64,000 bases of DNA from Acidobacteria bacterium 13_1_20CM_3_53_8 (GTDB lineage: Bacteria; Acidobacteriota; Blastocatellia; Pyrinomonadales; Pyrinomonadaceae). Made by a program: the position numbers and the translations under genes. This document shows, one piece after another, positions 26,228 to 34,312 of this stretch. Within the stretch, counting starts at the first letter, position 1, and the number at the start of each line of letters is the position of its first letter. The notes beneath the pieces were generated by a model, which did not search any database, had not been told where the DNA came from, and worked only from the letters and a program-made list of their open reading frames with translations. The stretch covers positions 1 to 64,000 of the forward strand of contig MNJR01000126.1 in NCBI GenBank assembly GCA_001920415.1, written 5' to 3'.

Positions 26228-27367
26228 ATGAGCACGGGGTTGGAATTATTAGACCAGCAAGACAGGATTCAAAACGGAGATGAAGAAGAAGCGTGTTGCG
26301 CGCTCGAAGAGATAGCGCATTTTCTTCACGAAAAACCGTTCACGCCACATAGCCTGTTCACAAGCGGTCATGCACAAACCCTAGCTGCCTATGCTTGGCC
26401 GCGCCGTCGTTCACTGCGCAAGATGGATGCGTACGAAGCTCGTCTCTTTGAAGTCGAGCCGGGGGTGCGCATGCTGGCGCACTCCTCCTGGCAGAAGAAT
26501 CCTAAAGAGAGTCCGACGCTTCTGTTGATGCACGGGCTGGAAGGCTCAAGCCAGTCTGTTTACATGATTGGAACCGCGTTGAAAGCATTTCGCGCTGGCT
26601 TCAACATCGTGCGGCTGAACCAGCGCACATGCGGCGGGACGGAGCATCTGACGCCTACGCTCTACGACAGCGGCATGAGCCGCGATGTGCGCGCAGTCGT
26701 TCGAGAATTGATCGAGCGCGACGAATTAAAACGTATCTTCGTGTGCGGATTCTCTATGAGCGGCAACATCGTTCTCAAATACGCTGGCGAAGAGGCCGGC
26801 AGTCTTCCGCGCGAAATCTCAGGCGTCATAGCCGTCTCGCCTTCCGTTGACCTCTTTGCCAGCGCAAATGCAATTAAGCGACGCGAGAACTGGATTTACC
26901 ATAAAAGTTTCATGATTGACCTGCGCAGCCGCATGCGCCGCAAGAAGAGACTTTTCCCGGACATTTACGACACGCGCGGCCTTAGCAGCATACGCACCAT
27001 GCGACAGTTCGACGAACGATTCACCGCTCAACACGGAGGATATAGCAACGCTGATGACTACTACGCGCGCGCCAGCGCCCTCCCGCTTATAAAACGCATA
27101 CGAACGCCCACGCTCATCATTCACGCGCAGGATGATCCATTCATCCCCTACGAGCCGCTGAAAAACAGGGCTGTCACCGAGAATCCTTACGTCATTACGC
27201 TGGCTCCGCGTCATGGCGGGCACGTGGGCTTCATCTCGAATGAAACGGATGCTGAAGATCGGTTCTGGGCCGAGAACCGCATAGTTGAATTCTGTCGGCT
27301 GATTGAAGAGACGCGGAGACGCCGGGACACGGAGACGCGGCGAAAAGAGCAGACGAAGAGAAATTAG
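26228..27367 (+). CDS. Alpha/beta hydrolase, YheT family
   Basis: About 379 residues from ATG 26228 (GTG 26153 and ATG 26168 are alternatives; a TATAAT at 26170-26175 could be a -10 box, favouring the later start). The YheT signature is clear: PHSLFTSGHAQTLAAY, LLMHGLEGSSQSVYM, LNQRTCGG, nucleophile GFSMSGN, TLIIHAQDDPFIP and HGGHVGF with the catalytic histidine. The family contains esterases of uncertain substrate. The last 18 residues (EETRRRRDTETRRKEQ) are encoded by the left arm of hairpin 27308-27432. Confidence 0.87.
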   Translation: MSTGLELLDQQDRIQNGDEEEACCALEEIAHFLHEKPFTPHSLFTSGHAQTLAAYAWPRRRSLRKMDAYEARLFEVEPGVRMLAHSSWQKNPKESPTLLLMHGLEGSSQSVYMIGTALKAFRAGFNIVRLNQRTCGGTEHLTPTLYDSGMSRDVRAVVRELIERDELKRIFVCGFSMSGNIVLKYAGEEAGSLPREISGVIAVSPSVDLFASANAIKRRENWIYHKSFMIDLRSRMRRKKRLFPDIYDTRGLSSIRTMRQFDERFTAQHGGYSNADDYYARASALPLIKRIRTPTLIIHAQDDPFIPYEPLKNRAVTENPYVITLAPRHGGHVGFISNETDAEDRFWAENRIVEFCRLIEETRRRRDTETRRKEQTKRN

Positions 27368-27432
27368 ACACTACACTCTTACCATCACTTTGTTCTTCTC
27401 TCCGCGTCGCCGCGTCCCCGCGTCTCCGCGTC
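27308..27432. repeat. Hairpin element, family A, shared by two convergent genes
   Basis: Left arm about 27308-27343, right arm about 27401-27432. Both flanking genes stop inside it (plus stop 27367, minus stop 27385), each using one arm as coding sequence. Confidence 0.82.
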
Positions 27433-27843
27433 ATCCTTCTTCTCCTCTTCTTCTTCCAAATCTTCTGCGGGCGCGTGATAGGCCATCACCTCTTCGTGCG
27501 TATGAACTACGCGCGAGGCAAGCTCTTCGAGCAGGCGGCGAATGCGACCCGGCTCTTCTTGTTCGATGGTGAGTTCCGTTTCTCCCTCACGGCCTAGCGC
27601 TAGCTGTAGGTGCACAAGCTCGGCTGTGACGCGGCGGCAGGCTGCGCACGAGACCATGTGCGCGATTAAGGGAGCGGACTCGGCTTCGCTCAGACGACCC
27701 TCGACGAATGCTGTAAGCTGGTCTTCGTCCAGGTGCGAGACTTCAAGCCCGCGAGCCGTTGCTATGGACGCGCGGGCAGCGAGTCGCGCGTGTATCAGGT
27801 CGCGCAACGCTGAGGCTCGCTTGTCTGTTTTCTGTCGGGGCAT
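27385..27843 (-). CDS. Anti-sigma factor-like zinc-finger protein
   Basis: 152 residues. The motif HMVSCAACRR near residue 67 is the H-x3-C-x2-C anti-sigma zinc (ZAS) motif, preceded by HLDEDQLTAFVEGRLSEAES, typical of cytoplasmic anti-sigma domains. There is no membrane segment, so it is a soluble regulator. It lies 32 bp downstream of the sigma-factor gene on the same strand, the usual pairing. The C-terminus (EEEEKKDDAETRGRGDAERR) is partly encoded by the hairpin at 27308-27432. ATG ends at 27843 with AAGGGAAG before it. Confidence 0.85.
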   Translation of the reverse strand: MPRQKTDKRASALRDLIHARLAARASIATARGLEVSHLDEDQLTAFVEGRLSEAESAPLIAHMVSCAACRRVTAELVHLQLALGREGETELTIEQEEPGRIRRLLEELASRVVHTHEEVMAYHAPAEDLEEEEEKKDDAETRGRGDAERRTK

Positions 27844-27875
27844 CTTCCCTTAAAACTCCGTCAAAAGTTGGACGG

Positions 27876-28919
27876 CTACTCGCCCGTGCCTTTGCTCAAA
27901 TTCCATGCGCCCGCGTCCGCCAAATTGTTCCTAACGTCCTCGCGCGCCAAATCTTCCGTTGCCAGTTCAGAGCAGATGTCAACTTCAGCATCGCTCAAAC
28001 CGTGTCGTCTTTGTAATACGTCTCGAAAAGCTTTCTGGATTTTCTCGTAAACTTTTTCAAGCCAGCGCATGATGGTTGATTCGTGAACGCGCGATTCCGG
28101 CGCACTCAATCGCCGCTTCGATTGTCGCTGAAACCATCTGCGCAGAGGCGAAGAGGGGACTTCTACAAGGCGAGCTATCTCGCGCAGCTTCAAGTTCTCT
28201 ACGTGATAATAGAGAAGAAGCAGCTTCTCGTGATCGCCTAGAGTTTGAAGCGATTCGTCCAGTGCCTCTGATGTCAATGTCGCGTAACGATCCCGGGTTA
28301 TGCGGTCAATCGCAGCCGATTCGCTTCCCTCGCGCGAGCGCTCACGCAATCCTGGGCGCGCGCGCGATTCGCCGCCAGCTTCAGACCAATCTTCAATCGA
28401 AACTTCGTCGTGGCTTGCGCGGTGCAGGTCAATGACCGCGTGCCAGACCACAGTGCGAAGCCAGCCGCGAAGAGTGCCGCGCCCCGTGTAGGTGGCGAAC
28501 TTCGACTGTCGAACTCCTTCGACCACGCGCGTGCCGTAAAGCTCTACATAGACCGAATCAATCACCTCTTCGGCGCTAGTGTCTGCGCTAGCCAGATGGC
28601 GAGCCACGCGCTCTATATAGCGGCGGTAAGATTGGTCGAACTCCCACCACGCGTGCTCGTTGCCTTGCGAGCAGGCGAGCGCAAGATATAGATCAGCCGT
28701 TTGAAGCTCGCCTAAAAATAGGCGAACCGTTTCTGCTGACGGCGCTTCTCCGTCGCTCTGGCCTAAATATTTATTAACGGCTGTGCGAATCGCCGTAGTG
28801 AAGTCTTCGAGCGTCACACCGTAGTTCGGTGCGGCAGCCCGGCAGCGGCTATAGAGCGCCTCTACGTCTGCGGCGCATTCGCTGATAGTGCGTTCCAGGT
28901 AGTCTTGAAGCTGATTCAT
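27876..28919 (-). CDS. RNA polymerase sigma factor, ECF-like with long N-terminal extension
   Basis: About 347 residues from the ATG ending at 28919. Residues 95-180 resemble sigma region 2 (ACSQGNEHAWWEFDQSYRRY, TSAEEVIDSVYVELYG, YTGRGTLRGWLRTVVWHAVI) and residues 225-280 region 4 (ALDESLQTLGDHEKLLLLYY, LKLREIARLVEVPSSPLRRW). The first 90 residues and a C-terminal 70-residue extension are not part of standard ECF factors, which are about 190 residues long. It directs RNA polymerase to a regulon not visible here. The neighbouring zinc-finger protein is its probable anti-sigma factor. Confidence 0.82.
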   Translation of the reverse strand: MNQLQDYLERTISECAADVEALYSRCRAAAPNYGVTLEDFTTAIRTAVNKYLGQSDGEAPSAETVRLFLGELQTADLYLALACSQGNEHAWWEFDQSYRRYIERVARHLASADTSAEEVIDSVYVELYGTRVVEGVRQSKFATYTGRGTLRGWLRTVVWHAVIDLHRASHDEVSIEDWSEAGGESRARPGLRERSREGSESAAIDRITRDRYATLTSEALDESLQTLGDHEKLLLLYYHVENLKLREIARLVEVPSSPLRRWFQRQSKRRLSAPESRVHESTIMRWLEKVYEKIQKAFRDVLQRRHGLSDAEVDICSELATEDLAREDVRNNLADAGAWNLSKGTGE

Positions 28920-29142
28920 CAGGAGTTGGCCCAATTATAGATGAATCCGGCTGATTCTCAACCACCTAATTTTATAGAGTTGGCAGCCCATGAGCTTTCG
29001 CCCCCGGCCACGCCCCTTTTTCAAACGCCTTTCAGGCTCAAACGGCGTTCCTTCTAATCAATTTCTTGCGGGCGGCCTGGAGGGACGAATCGCTCGCCGC
29101 CCAAGCGGGTTGACGGCAGATGTGTAGGGGTTTTGCATAAAA
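28920..29142. other. Non-coding gap upstream of the sigma-factor gene
   Basis: No gene or RNA recognised. A weak inverted pair (AACGCC at 29033, GGCGTT at 29050) is present. The promoter of the sigma operon should lie here but no convincing -35/-10 pair was seen. Confidence 0.4.
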
Positions 29143-29226
29143 ACAGTTTTCAGTTTTTAGTTTTCAGTTTTCAGAAAGAAGCGAACTGGCTTTTAACTTA
29201 AAACTGAAAACTAAAAACTGAAAACT
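29143..29226. repeat. Hairpin element, family D
   Basis: Left arm about 29143-29174, right arm about 29200-29226. A short ATCT tandem run (29227-29241) separates it from, and supplies, the stop region of the gene ending at 29229. Confidence 0.78.
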
Positions 29227-29228
29227 AT

Positions 29229-30023
29229 CTATCTATCTATTATCTTGATGAGCCGCAGGGCGTGGTTGCGAGCTATCAGGGGAATGCGTTCGTCGTTGCT
29301 GAGGTCGCGCAATAGCGGCACAAGTTGTTTCGGGTCGGAGAGTCCGTTGATTTTAATTAGCGTTTCGAGGCTGCGCATCAGTTCAGGAGTGTTGAGCGGC
29401 TCGTTCTCGCGCGCGACCGCGATGTCGAAGACGAACATGGCCTGCTCAGCCGCGCGCCTGTACTCGTTGGCTAGAGCGTAGGCGTCTCGGTCGTTCGTCC
29501 AGTTGAAAGTGTCCTCACGCTCGCGCCCGCCCATCTTCATTCCCAATGTGTGTGTGCCCAGATGCGCCATCTGTCTTTCCGACTGATACTTCGTGCTGGA
29601 ATCAAGAAAGTTAAGCGAGCGCCAGAGCGAGGTAATGCGCTCTAGCGCCGCGTCGGAAAGTTGGAAAGGCTCTGTGATAGGCTCAAGCGCGTTTCGTCGC
29701 TCGAATGTAATCTGCCCGCGCCCATGCGCGTCATGCTCTATTTTTATGTGAGTGGTGATGAATTGCGGCTGCTTGAATTCGTAGAAGTAGTGAACTGCGA
29801 TCGCTTCTTCTGAATTGTGCGCTGGCTGAGCGGCGCTTTCGCGCGCGTTGTGTTTGGCCGGGGGCGCGTTCGATGTCCCGTTCGCCGTAGGCGCAGCGCG
29901 CTGTTCAGTGTGCTGCGGCGCGCTTTGCTGGCGGCTACTTTGCGCAGCAGTGCAAATTGCCGCGCCCGTTAAAAGCAGCGCGGCAAGCATGGATTGCCAT
30001 AAAAATTTTCTGGAAAAAATCAC
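29229..30023 (-). CDS. Hypothetical secreted protein, 264 aa
   Basis: The gene starts with GTG at 30023, overlapping the smc stop codon by 4 bp, and encodes a signal peptide (LWQSMLAALLLTGAAICTAA). After an Ala/Gln/His-rich linker comes a domain with IAVHYFYEFKQPQFITTHIK, GRGQITFERRNA and SDAALERITSLWRSLNFLDS, then a helical C-terminus (YALANEYRRAAEQAMFVFDI). I know no family name. The last residues (KIIDR) are encoded by the ATAG tandem run. Translational coupling with smc suggests one transcript. Confidence 0.75.
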   Translation of the reverse strand: MIFSRKFLWQSMLAALLLTGAAICTAAQSSRQQSAPQHTEQRAAPTANGTSNAPPAKHNARESAAQPAHNSEEAIAVHYFYEFKQPQFITTHIKIEHDAHGRGQITFERRNALEPITEPFQLSDAALERITSLWRSLNFLDSSTKYQSERQMAHLGTHTLGMKMGGREREDTFNWTNDRDAYALANEYRRAAEQAMFVFDIAVARENEPLNTPELMRSLETLIKINGLSDPKQLVPLLRDLSNDERIPLIARNHALRLIKIIDR

Positions 30024-33000
30024 TCGAACTTCACAGAGACTAGCTTAGACACGCCAACCTCTTCCATCGTCACGCCGTAGAGCGCACGCGCCATCTCCAT
30101 CGTGCGCTTGTTGTGCGTGATGACTATGAACTGCGTGCTCTCCGCCATCTCTAGCACCTTTTGGACAAAGCGACCGACGTTGGCTTCGTCCAATGGCGCG
30201 TCAACCTCATCCAACAGGCAGAAGGGCGACGGACGATAATGGAAGATTCCAAGTACGAGCGCAAGCGCGGCCATAGCCTTCTCGCCGCCCGAAAGCAGCA
30301 GCACGTTCTGAAGACGTTTGCCCGGCGGCTGAGCTATGATGTCTATGCCGGATTCAAGCACGTCGTCGGCGTCAATCAAGGTCATCTCGCCGCGACCGCC
30401 GCCGAACAGTTCCTGGAAGAGTGCGCCGAAGTTTTGATTGATCTGCTCGAAGGCGTGACGGAAACGCTCGCGCGAGCGCCGCTTGATTTCGCGCAGAGCC
30501 TCTTCCGTAGAGGCTATGCCGTCTAGTATGTCCTGGCGCTGTCGCGTCAGAAACAGATGGCGCTCCTCGGATTCCGAAAGCTCTTCGAGCGCCATCATGT
30601 TTACTGCGCCGAAATTTTCCACTCGCGCTCGCAACTCTTCAACGCGCGCGCGGCCTCCTTCAAGATCGAACTCTTCGTCCGCTGCGCGCTCACGCGCCAA
30701 TTCTTCTAGCGGCTGGTTCAATTCGTTCATGCACGCTTCGCGCACAAATGAGAGGCGCGCTGTACTTTCCGCGCGCTGAACATCTATTTCCGCTCGACGC
30801 TCGCGCGCCTGAGCCGCCCTTTGATTCAACTCGGAGAGTTGCTCTGCGAGCGCGTCCGCCCGTCTGCGCGCTTCCGAGAGACGGCCAGCGGCTTCCGCTA
30901 CTTCCTGCTCTTCCTGCTCGCGCTCCTCTTCAATCGTCTCGGCGCGGCGCTCAAGCTCCGAGATTGATTCGCGCAACTCTTCCAGCTTGGTCTCTATCTC
31001 GCGACTTTCTCGCGCGTAACGTTCTAGCCGCATGTTCAAGTCATCGCGCTCCGTTTCCATGCGGCGAAGTTCCGATGAGACTGCGCGGCGTCGCTCTGTG
31101 GCGGCAGCCGCCGCAGCCCTCTGCTCGCTCAAACCTTCGCTCTCCGCCTCTGCCTGTTTTCGGGCAATTGCTACGAGCGCAGATGCGTCCGTCACAGCCT
31201 GCGCAGCCGCCGCGCGCGCTGCCTCAGCCGCTTCTGCTTCAAGCAGAGCAAGAGTGCGTCGCTCTTCAAGCTCAAGCCTTTCCTGTTCGAGACGCGCCGC
31301 GTCATCTGTAACCACGCGCATGTGACGAGCGGCGCGCTCAATCTCTTGGGCCAACTGCTGGCCGCTCAACTCGCGCGCCATCGCATCTCGCTCTTCGCGC
31401 CCAATAGCCTCGTTGAAAAGCACCACAGCGTCTTCCAACTCTGTGAGGAGCGCGCGCGCTTTTCCGACCAATTGCTCGGCCACGCTCATTTCAACTTCAA
31501 GGGCGCTTGCGCGCACGTCCAGTTCGCGCAACTCGCGCTTGAATGCAAGAAGCCCTGCGCCCTCTTCTACTGTGCGAGCGTCGCCAGCGCCTACGAGCTG
31601 CCCACCCGCTACCCAATCACCTTCTGCCGTCACACACATCTCGCCCGTTGAAAGCGAGAGCGCGATTGCGTCATCAAGAGTTCGCACCATGCGCGCGTTC
31701 ATTTGTTGCGGCATCGTGCGCCTCAGAACTGAAAGAAGCTCGCGCGGTGCGTTCAGAAGATCGCCCACACGAGCGTTTTCGGGAATTTCGGAAGAAGTTT
31801 CCGAATCGTTCGATGATCGAATCAAAGATTTATAAGTTGCTTCGTCAACCTCTTCGCTTGCGCCGTGAAGTCCAACGACGAGGAAGCTTGCGCGGCCAGC
31901 GTCCGTCTCCCTCAGCCAGTGCGCCGCTCGTGCTGCGTCGTCTGGTGTTGGAACGATTATGGATTGAAGCGCCGGGCCGAAGACTCCTTCGACGGCGCGC
32001 TCCCACCGAGGTTCTACGCGAATCATGTCTGCGAGCGTGCCCACGAACTGAAAACTGGCGGGCGCGTCGCTAGTAGAGAAAAGCTGCTGCACGGCTGGCG
32101 AATAGTAAGCGCGCTTTTCGTCCAACTCTCTCAGCGTATCCAGACGGTGGCGCACGCGCGAATACTCTTCGCGCACACGTGCAAGCTCAGCGTCCGTGTC
32201 CGAGACGCGCTCGTGTCCCTGAACGACCTTTACAACCGCAGCCTCACGCTCCATTGATAGCTGCGCGAGCAGCGCACGCGCAGACGCAATCTCTTCGGCA
32301 AGCTTCTCTGCTTCTGCAATTCGCTCCTGATGAAAGATGCTCGCGCGTTCGCCCTCGCGCGCCAACCCTTCGGCCTGCACGTTAACTTTTTCGAGCGCTG
32401 TTTCCAGCTGTCGTCCTATCTCCCTGAATCGCTCTGATGCAGCCGTGTGCGTCAGCAACTCGGCGCGAGCAAGCTCGATTGCTTCTTCGACTTCCGTAGC
32501 CTCTATTAGCTTCTGACTGTAAGCGGCTTCTGCCGTCTGTAACTGCTGCGCGCTTAGTTCGCTTTCAGCCCGCAGAGTTTCTTCAACGTGACGCAGCCGC
32601 ACGCACTCGTCTTCGACGCCGATAAGGCGCTCGGCAACGCTCTCCATCTCACTCTCAAGTTGCGCGCGTCGCGCCTCTAGCGCTGCAACCTGCTCTTCCT
32701 GATAAGTGCGCTCACGAAGGCGACGGTCACGTTGAAGCGCAGACTCCGCAGCAGAAGCACGAGCGTCTGCCAGCGCGTCTTCCAGGTCGCGCGCTTCCTG
32801 TGTGGCACGCCGCGCCGATTCTTCCAATGCGGCCAGAGATTCTGCAAGCTCATGCTCCTCGCTCGCGGCCATTTCAACGCGAGCACGAGTCTCTTCAAGA
32901 AGAGAAGAGAGAGAGCGCTCTTCAGCCACGTAAACGCGGCGAAGAAGCTCGCGCAGTTCTTCGCGCAACAGGCGATAGCGGCGAGCCTTCGCTGCCTGAC

Positions 33001-33961
33001 GCCGCAGGCTTCCAACCTGCCTTTCGATTTCCGAGACGATGTCTGAGACGCGCGAGAGATTCGACTTGGCCGAATCCAGTCGCGCTTCCGCCGCGCGCTG
33101 ACGAACGCGAAACTTCGATATGCCCGCAGCCTCTTCAATTATCGTGCGCCTATCCATAGGCTTGGCCGAGAGCAGTTGCCCTATGCGTCCCTGCTCTATT
33201 ATGGCGTAATGCGCGCCCGACAATCCTGTGCCCGCGAACAGGTCGTGTATGTCGCGCAAGCGGCACGCGCGACCGTTCAAAAGATATTCGCTCTCGCCGG
33301 AACGATAGAGACGGCGTGTGACTGTGACGGCTTCGCCCGGCGCGAACTCAAGCGCCAGACGGCTAGGGCGCCAGTGGCGCTTTGCGTGATGAATTTTTGG
33401 GGATTCGACGGAAGACTGAAGCGCTGCATCGTTCGCAGTTTCATTTGCGGAAGCGTTTTCAGCAGTTTCAGCCGAGAGCAGTCCTACGGTTTGCGTCGAA
33501 ACTTCTTCCACGGCTTCGTTTGCTACAGGAATTGTTTCGCTGATTGATGCTTCGCTTGTTGATGAAGGAGCTGCTGTCTGGTCTGTTTCGCTCAACTCTG
33601 TGGCGAGCTTTTCTTCGACCTCTATGCTGTGCTCGTCAATTCCTTCTAGCGTCGAATCAATGTCTTCAATGTCCGGCTCGTGCTCTATGGTTTCGTCGCG
33701 AACCATGTGCAGCACGACTTCGGCCATGCCTGAAGGCAGACGATTGCGCGCGCCTTGAAAGATGACATCTTTCATCTCGGCCCCGCGCAGTTGCTTGACG
33801 CGCTGCTCGCCCAGAACCCATGCGATTGCGTCTGCCACGTTAGACTTGCCGCAGCCGTTTGGGCCAACAACGGCAGTGATGCCGTCGCCTGTGAAGACGA
33901 TTTCTGTGTGATCCGCGAAGGATTTGAAGCCGGTTATTTCCAGGCGTTGAAGTTTGAACAT
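30020..33961 (-). CDS. smc: Chromosome segregation ATPase SMC with acidic insert
   Basis: 1313 residues from ATG 33961 (MFKLQRLEITGFKSFADHTE). N-terminal Walker A GPNGCGKS (residues 33-40), long coiled coils, hinge region near 640-780 (SFQFVGTLADMIRVEPRWER, TAEGDWVAGG), second coil, then C-terminal LLSGGEKAMAALALVLGIF and Walker B CLLDEVDAPLDEANV. It forms the ring that condenses and segregates the chromosome. Odd: residues about 87-208 are an acidic, Ser/Thr/Glu-rich low-complexity segment (HEPDIEDIDSTLEGIDEHSI) where other SMCs have about 15 residues, before VTVTRRLYRSGESEYLLNG. No ScpA/ScpB gene is adjacent. Confidence 0.94.
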   Translation of the reverse strand: MFKLQRLEITGFKSFADHTEIVFTGDGITAVVGPNGCGKSNVADAIAWVLGEQRVKQLRGAEMKDVIFQGARNRLPSGMAEVVLHMVRDETIEHEPDIEDIDSTLEGIDEHSIEVEEKLATELSETDQTAAPSSTSEASISETIPVANEAVEEVSTQTVGLLSAETAENASANETANDAALQSSVESPKIHHAKRHWRPSRLALEFAPGEAVTVTRRLYRSGESEYLLNGRACRLRDIHDLFAGTGLSGAHYAIIEQGRIGQLLSAKPMDRRTIIEEAAGISKFRVRQRAAEARLDSAKSNLSRVSDIVSEIERQVGSLRRQAAKARRYRLLREELRELLRRVYVAEERSLSSLLEETRARVEMAASEEHELAESLAALEESARRATQEARDLEDALADARASAAESALQRDRRLRERTYQEEQVAALEARRAQLESEMESVAERLIGVEDECVRLRHVEETLRAESELSAQQLQTAEAAYSQKLIEATEVEEAIELARAELLTHTAASERFREIGRQLETALEKVNVQAEGLAREGERASIFHQERIAEAEKLAEEIASARALLAQLSMEREAAVVKVVQGHERVSDTDAELARVREEYSRVRHRLDTLRELDEKRAYYSPAVQQLFSTSDAPASFQFVGTLADMIRVEPRWERAVEGVFGPALQSIIVPTPDDAARAAHWLRETDAGRASFLVVGLHGASEEVDEATYKSLIRSSNDSETSSEIPENARVGDLLNAPRELLSVLRRTMPQQMNARMVRTLDDAIALSLSTGEMCVTAEGDWVAGGQLVGAGDARTVEEGAGLLAFKRELRELDVRASALEVEMSVAEQLVGKARALLTELEDAVVLFNEAIGREERDAMARELSGQQLAQEIERAARHMRVVTDDAARLEQERLELEERRTLALLEAEAAEAARAAAAQAVTDASALVAIARKQAEAESEGLSEQRAAAAAATERRRAVSSELRRMETERDDLNMRLERYARESREIETKLEELRESISELERRAETIEEEREQEEQEVAEAAGRLSEARRRADALAEQLSELNQRAAQARERRAEIDVQRAESTARLSFVREACMNELNQPLEELARERAADEEFDLEGGRARVEELRARVENFGAVNMMALEELSESEERHLFLTRQRQDILDGIASTEEALREIKRRSRERFRHAFEQINQNFGALFQELFGGGRGEMTLIDADDVLESGIDIIAQPPGKRLQNVLLLSGGEKAMAALALVLGIFHYRPSPFCLLDEVDAPLDEANVGRFVQKVLEMAESTQFIVITHNKRTMEMARALYGVTMEEVGVSKLVSVKFE

Positions 33962-34130
33962 GCTTCTCGGTCTCAAAGCGCCCCAGGGTTGCTCAGAGAG
34001 ACTCAGAGCGCAGTCCCTAGAGCACAATGCATGTGAGGGACACTATATGTTGGAGTCAGCAAAGATGTCAACCAAAGCTTGAGGCCGCCAGAGCTTACTG
34101 TTGAGAGAGGCTGGCTTAGACGAACGGGTG

Positions 34131-34310
34131 GAAGAGACGCGGAGAAAGAAGAAAGTAAAAAGGTAAAAGGTAAAAGGCAAAGAGGAAGGCAAAAGGTAAA
34201 AGTAAAAAGGCAAAAGTGAGGCCGCGAACCACTTTTAATAAAAAGATTGGCTTCCCCTCACTTTTACCTTTTACCTTTTGCCTTTTACCTTCTTCGTCCG
34301 CGTCTCTTCC
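34131..34310. repeat. Composite hairpin element, families A and B nested
   Basis: An outer short A-type pair (GAGACGCGG near 34135; CCGCGTCTC near 34300) encloses a long B-type pair (about 34150-34221 and 34256-34295). It fills the 34028-34312 gap and ends 2 nt from the stop codon at 34313. Confidence 0.75.
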
Positions 34311-34312
34311 CC

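Noticed and set aside
30020-33961. Long open frames antisense to smc (for example 30748-31311 and 32677-33138)
   Set aside because: They arise from the GC-rich, Glu/Arg/Ala-rich coiled-coil codons of smc; their products are low-complexity and match nothing.
33962-34027. Upstream extension of SMC
   Set aside because: All SMC proteins begin near MFKL/MYLK; the 22 extra codons lack support.
34131-34310. Clustered repeated words resembling a CRISPR array
   Set aside because: Copies are of variable length without regular unique spacers, and the two halves are inverted, not direct, repeats. No cas genes are present.
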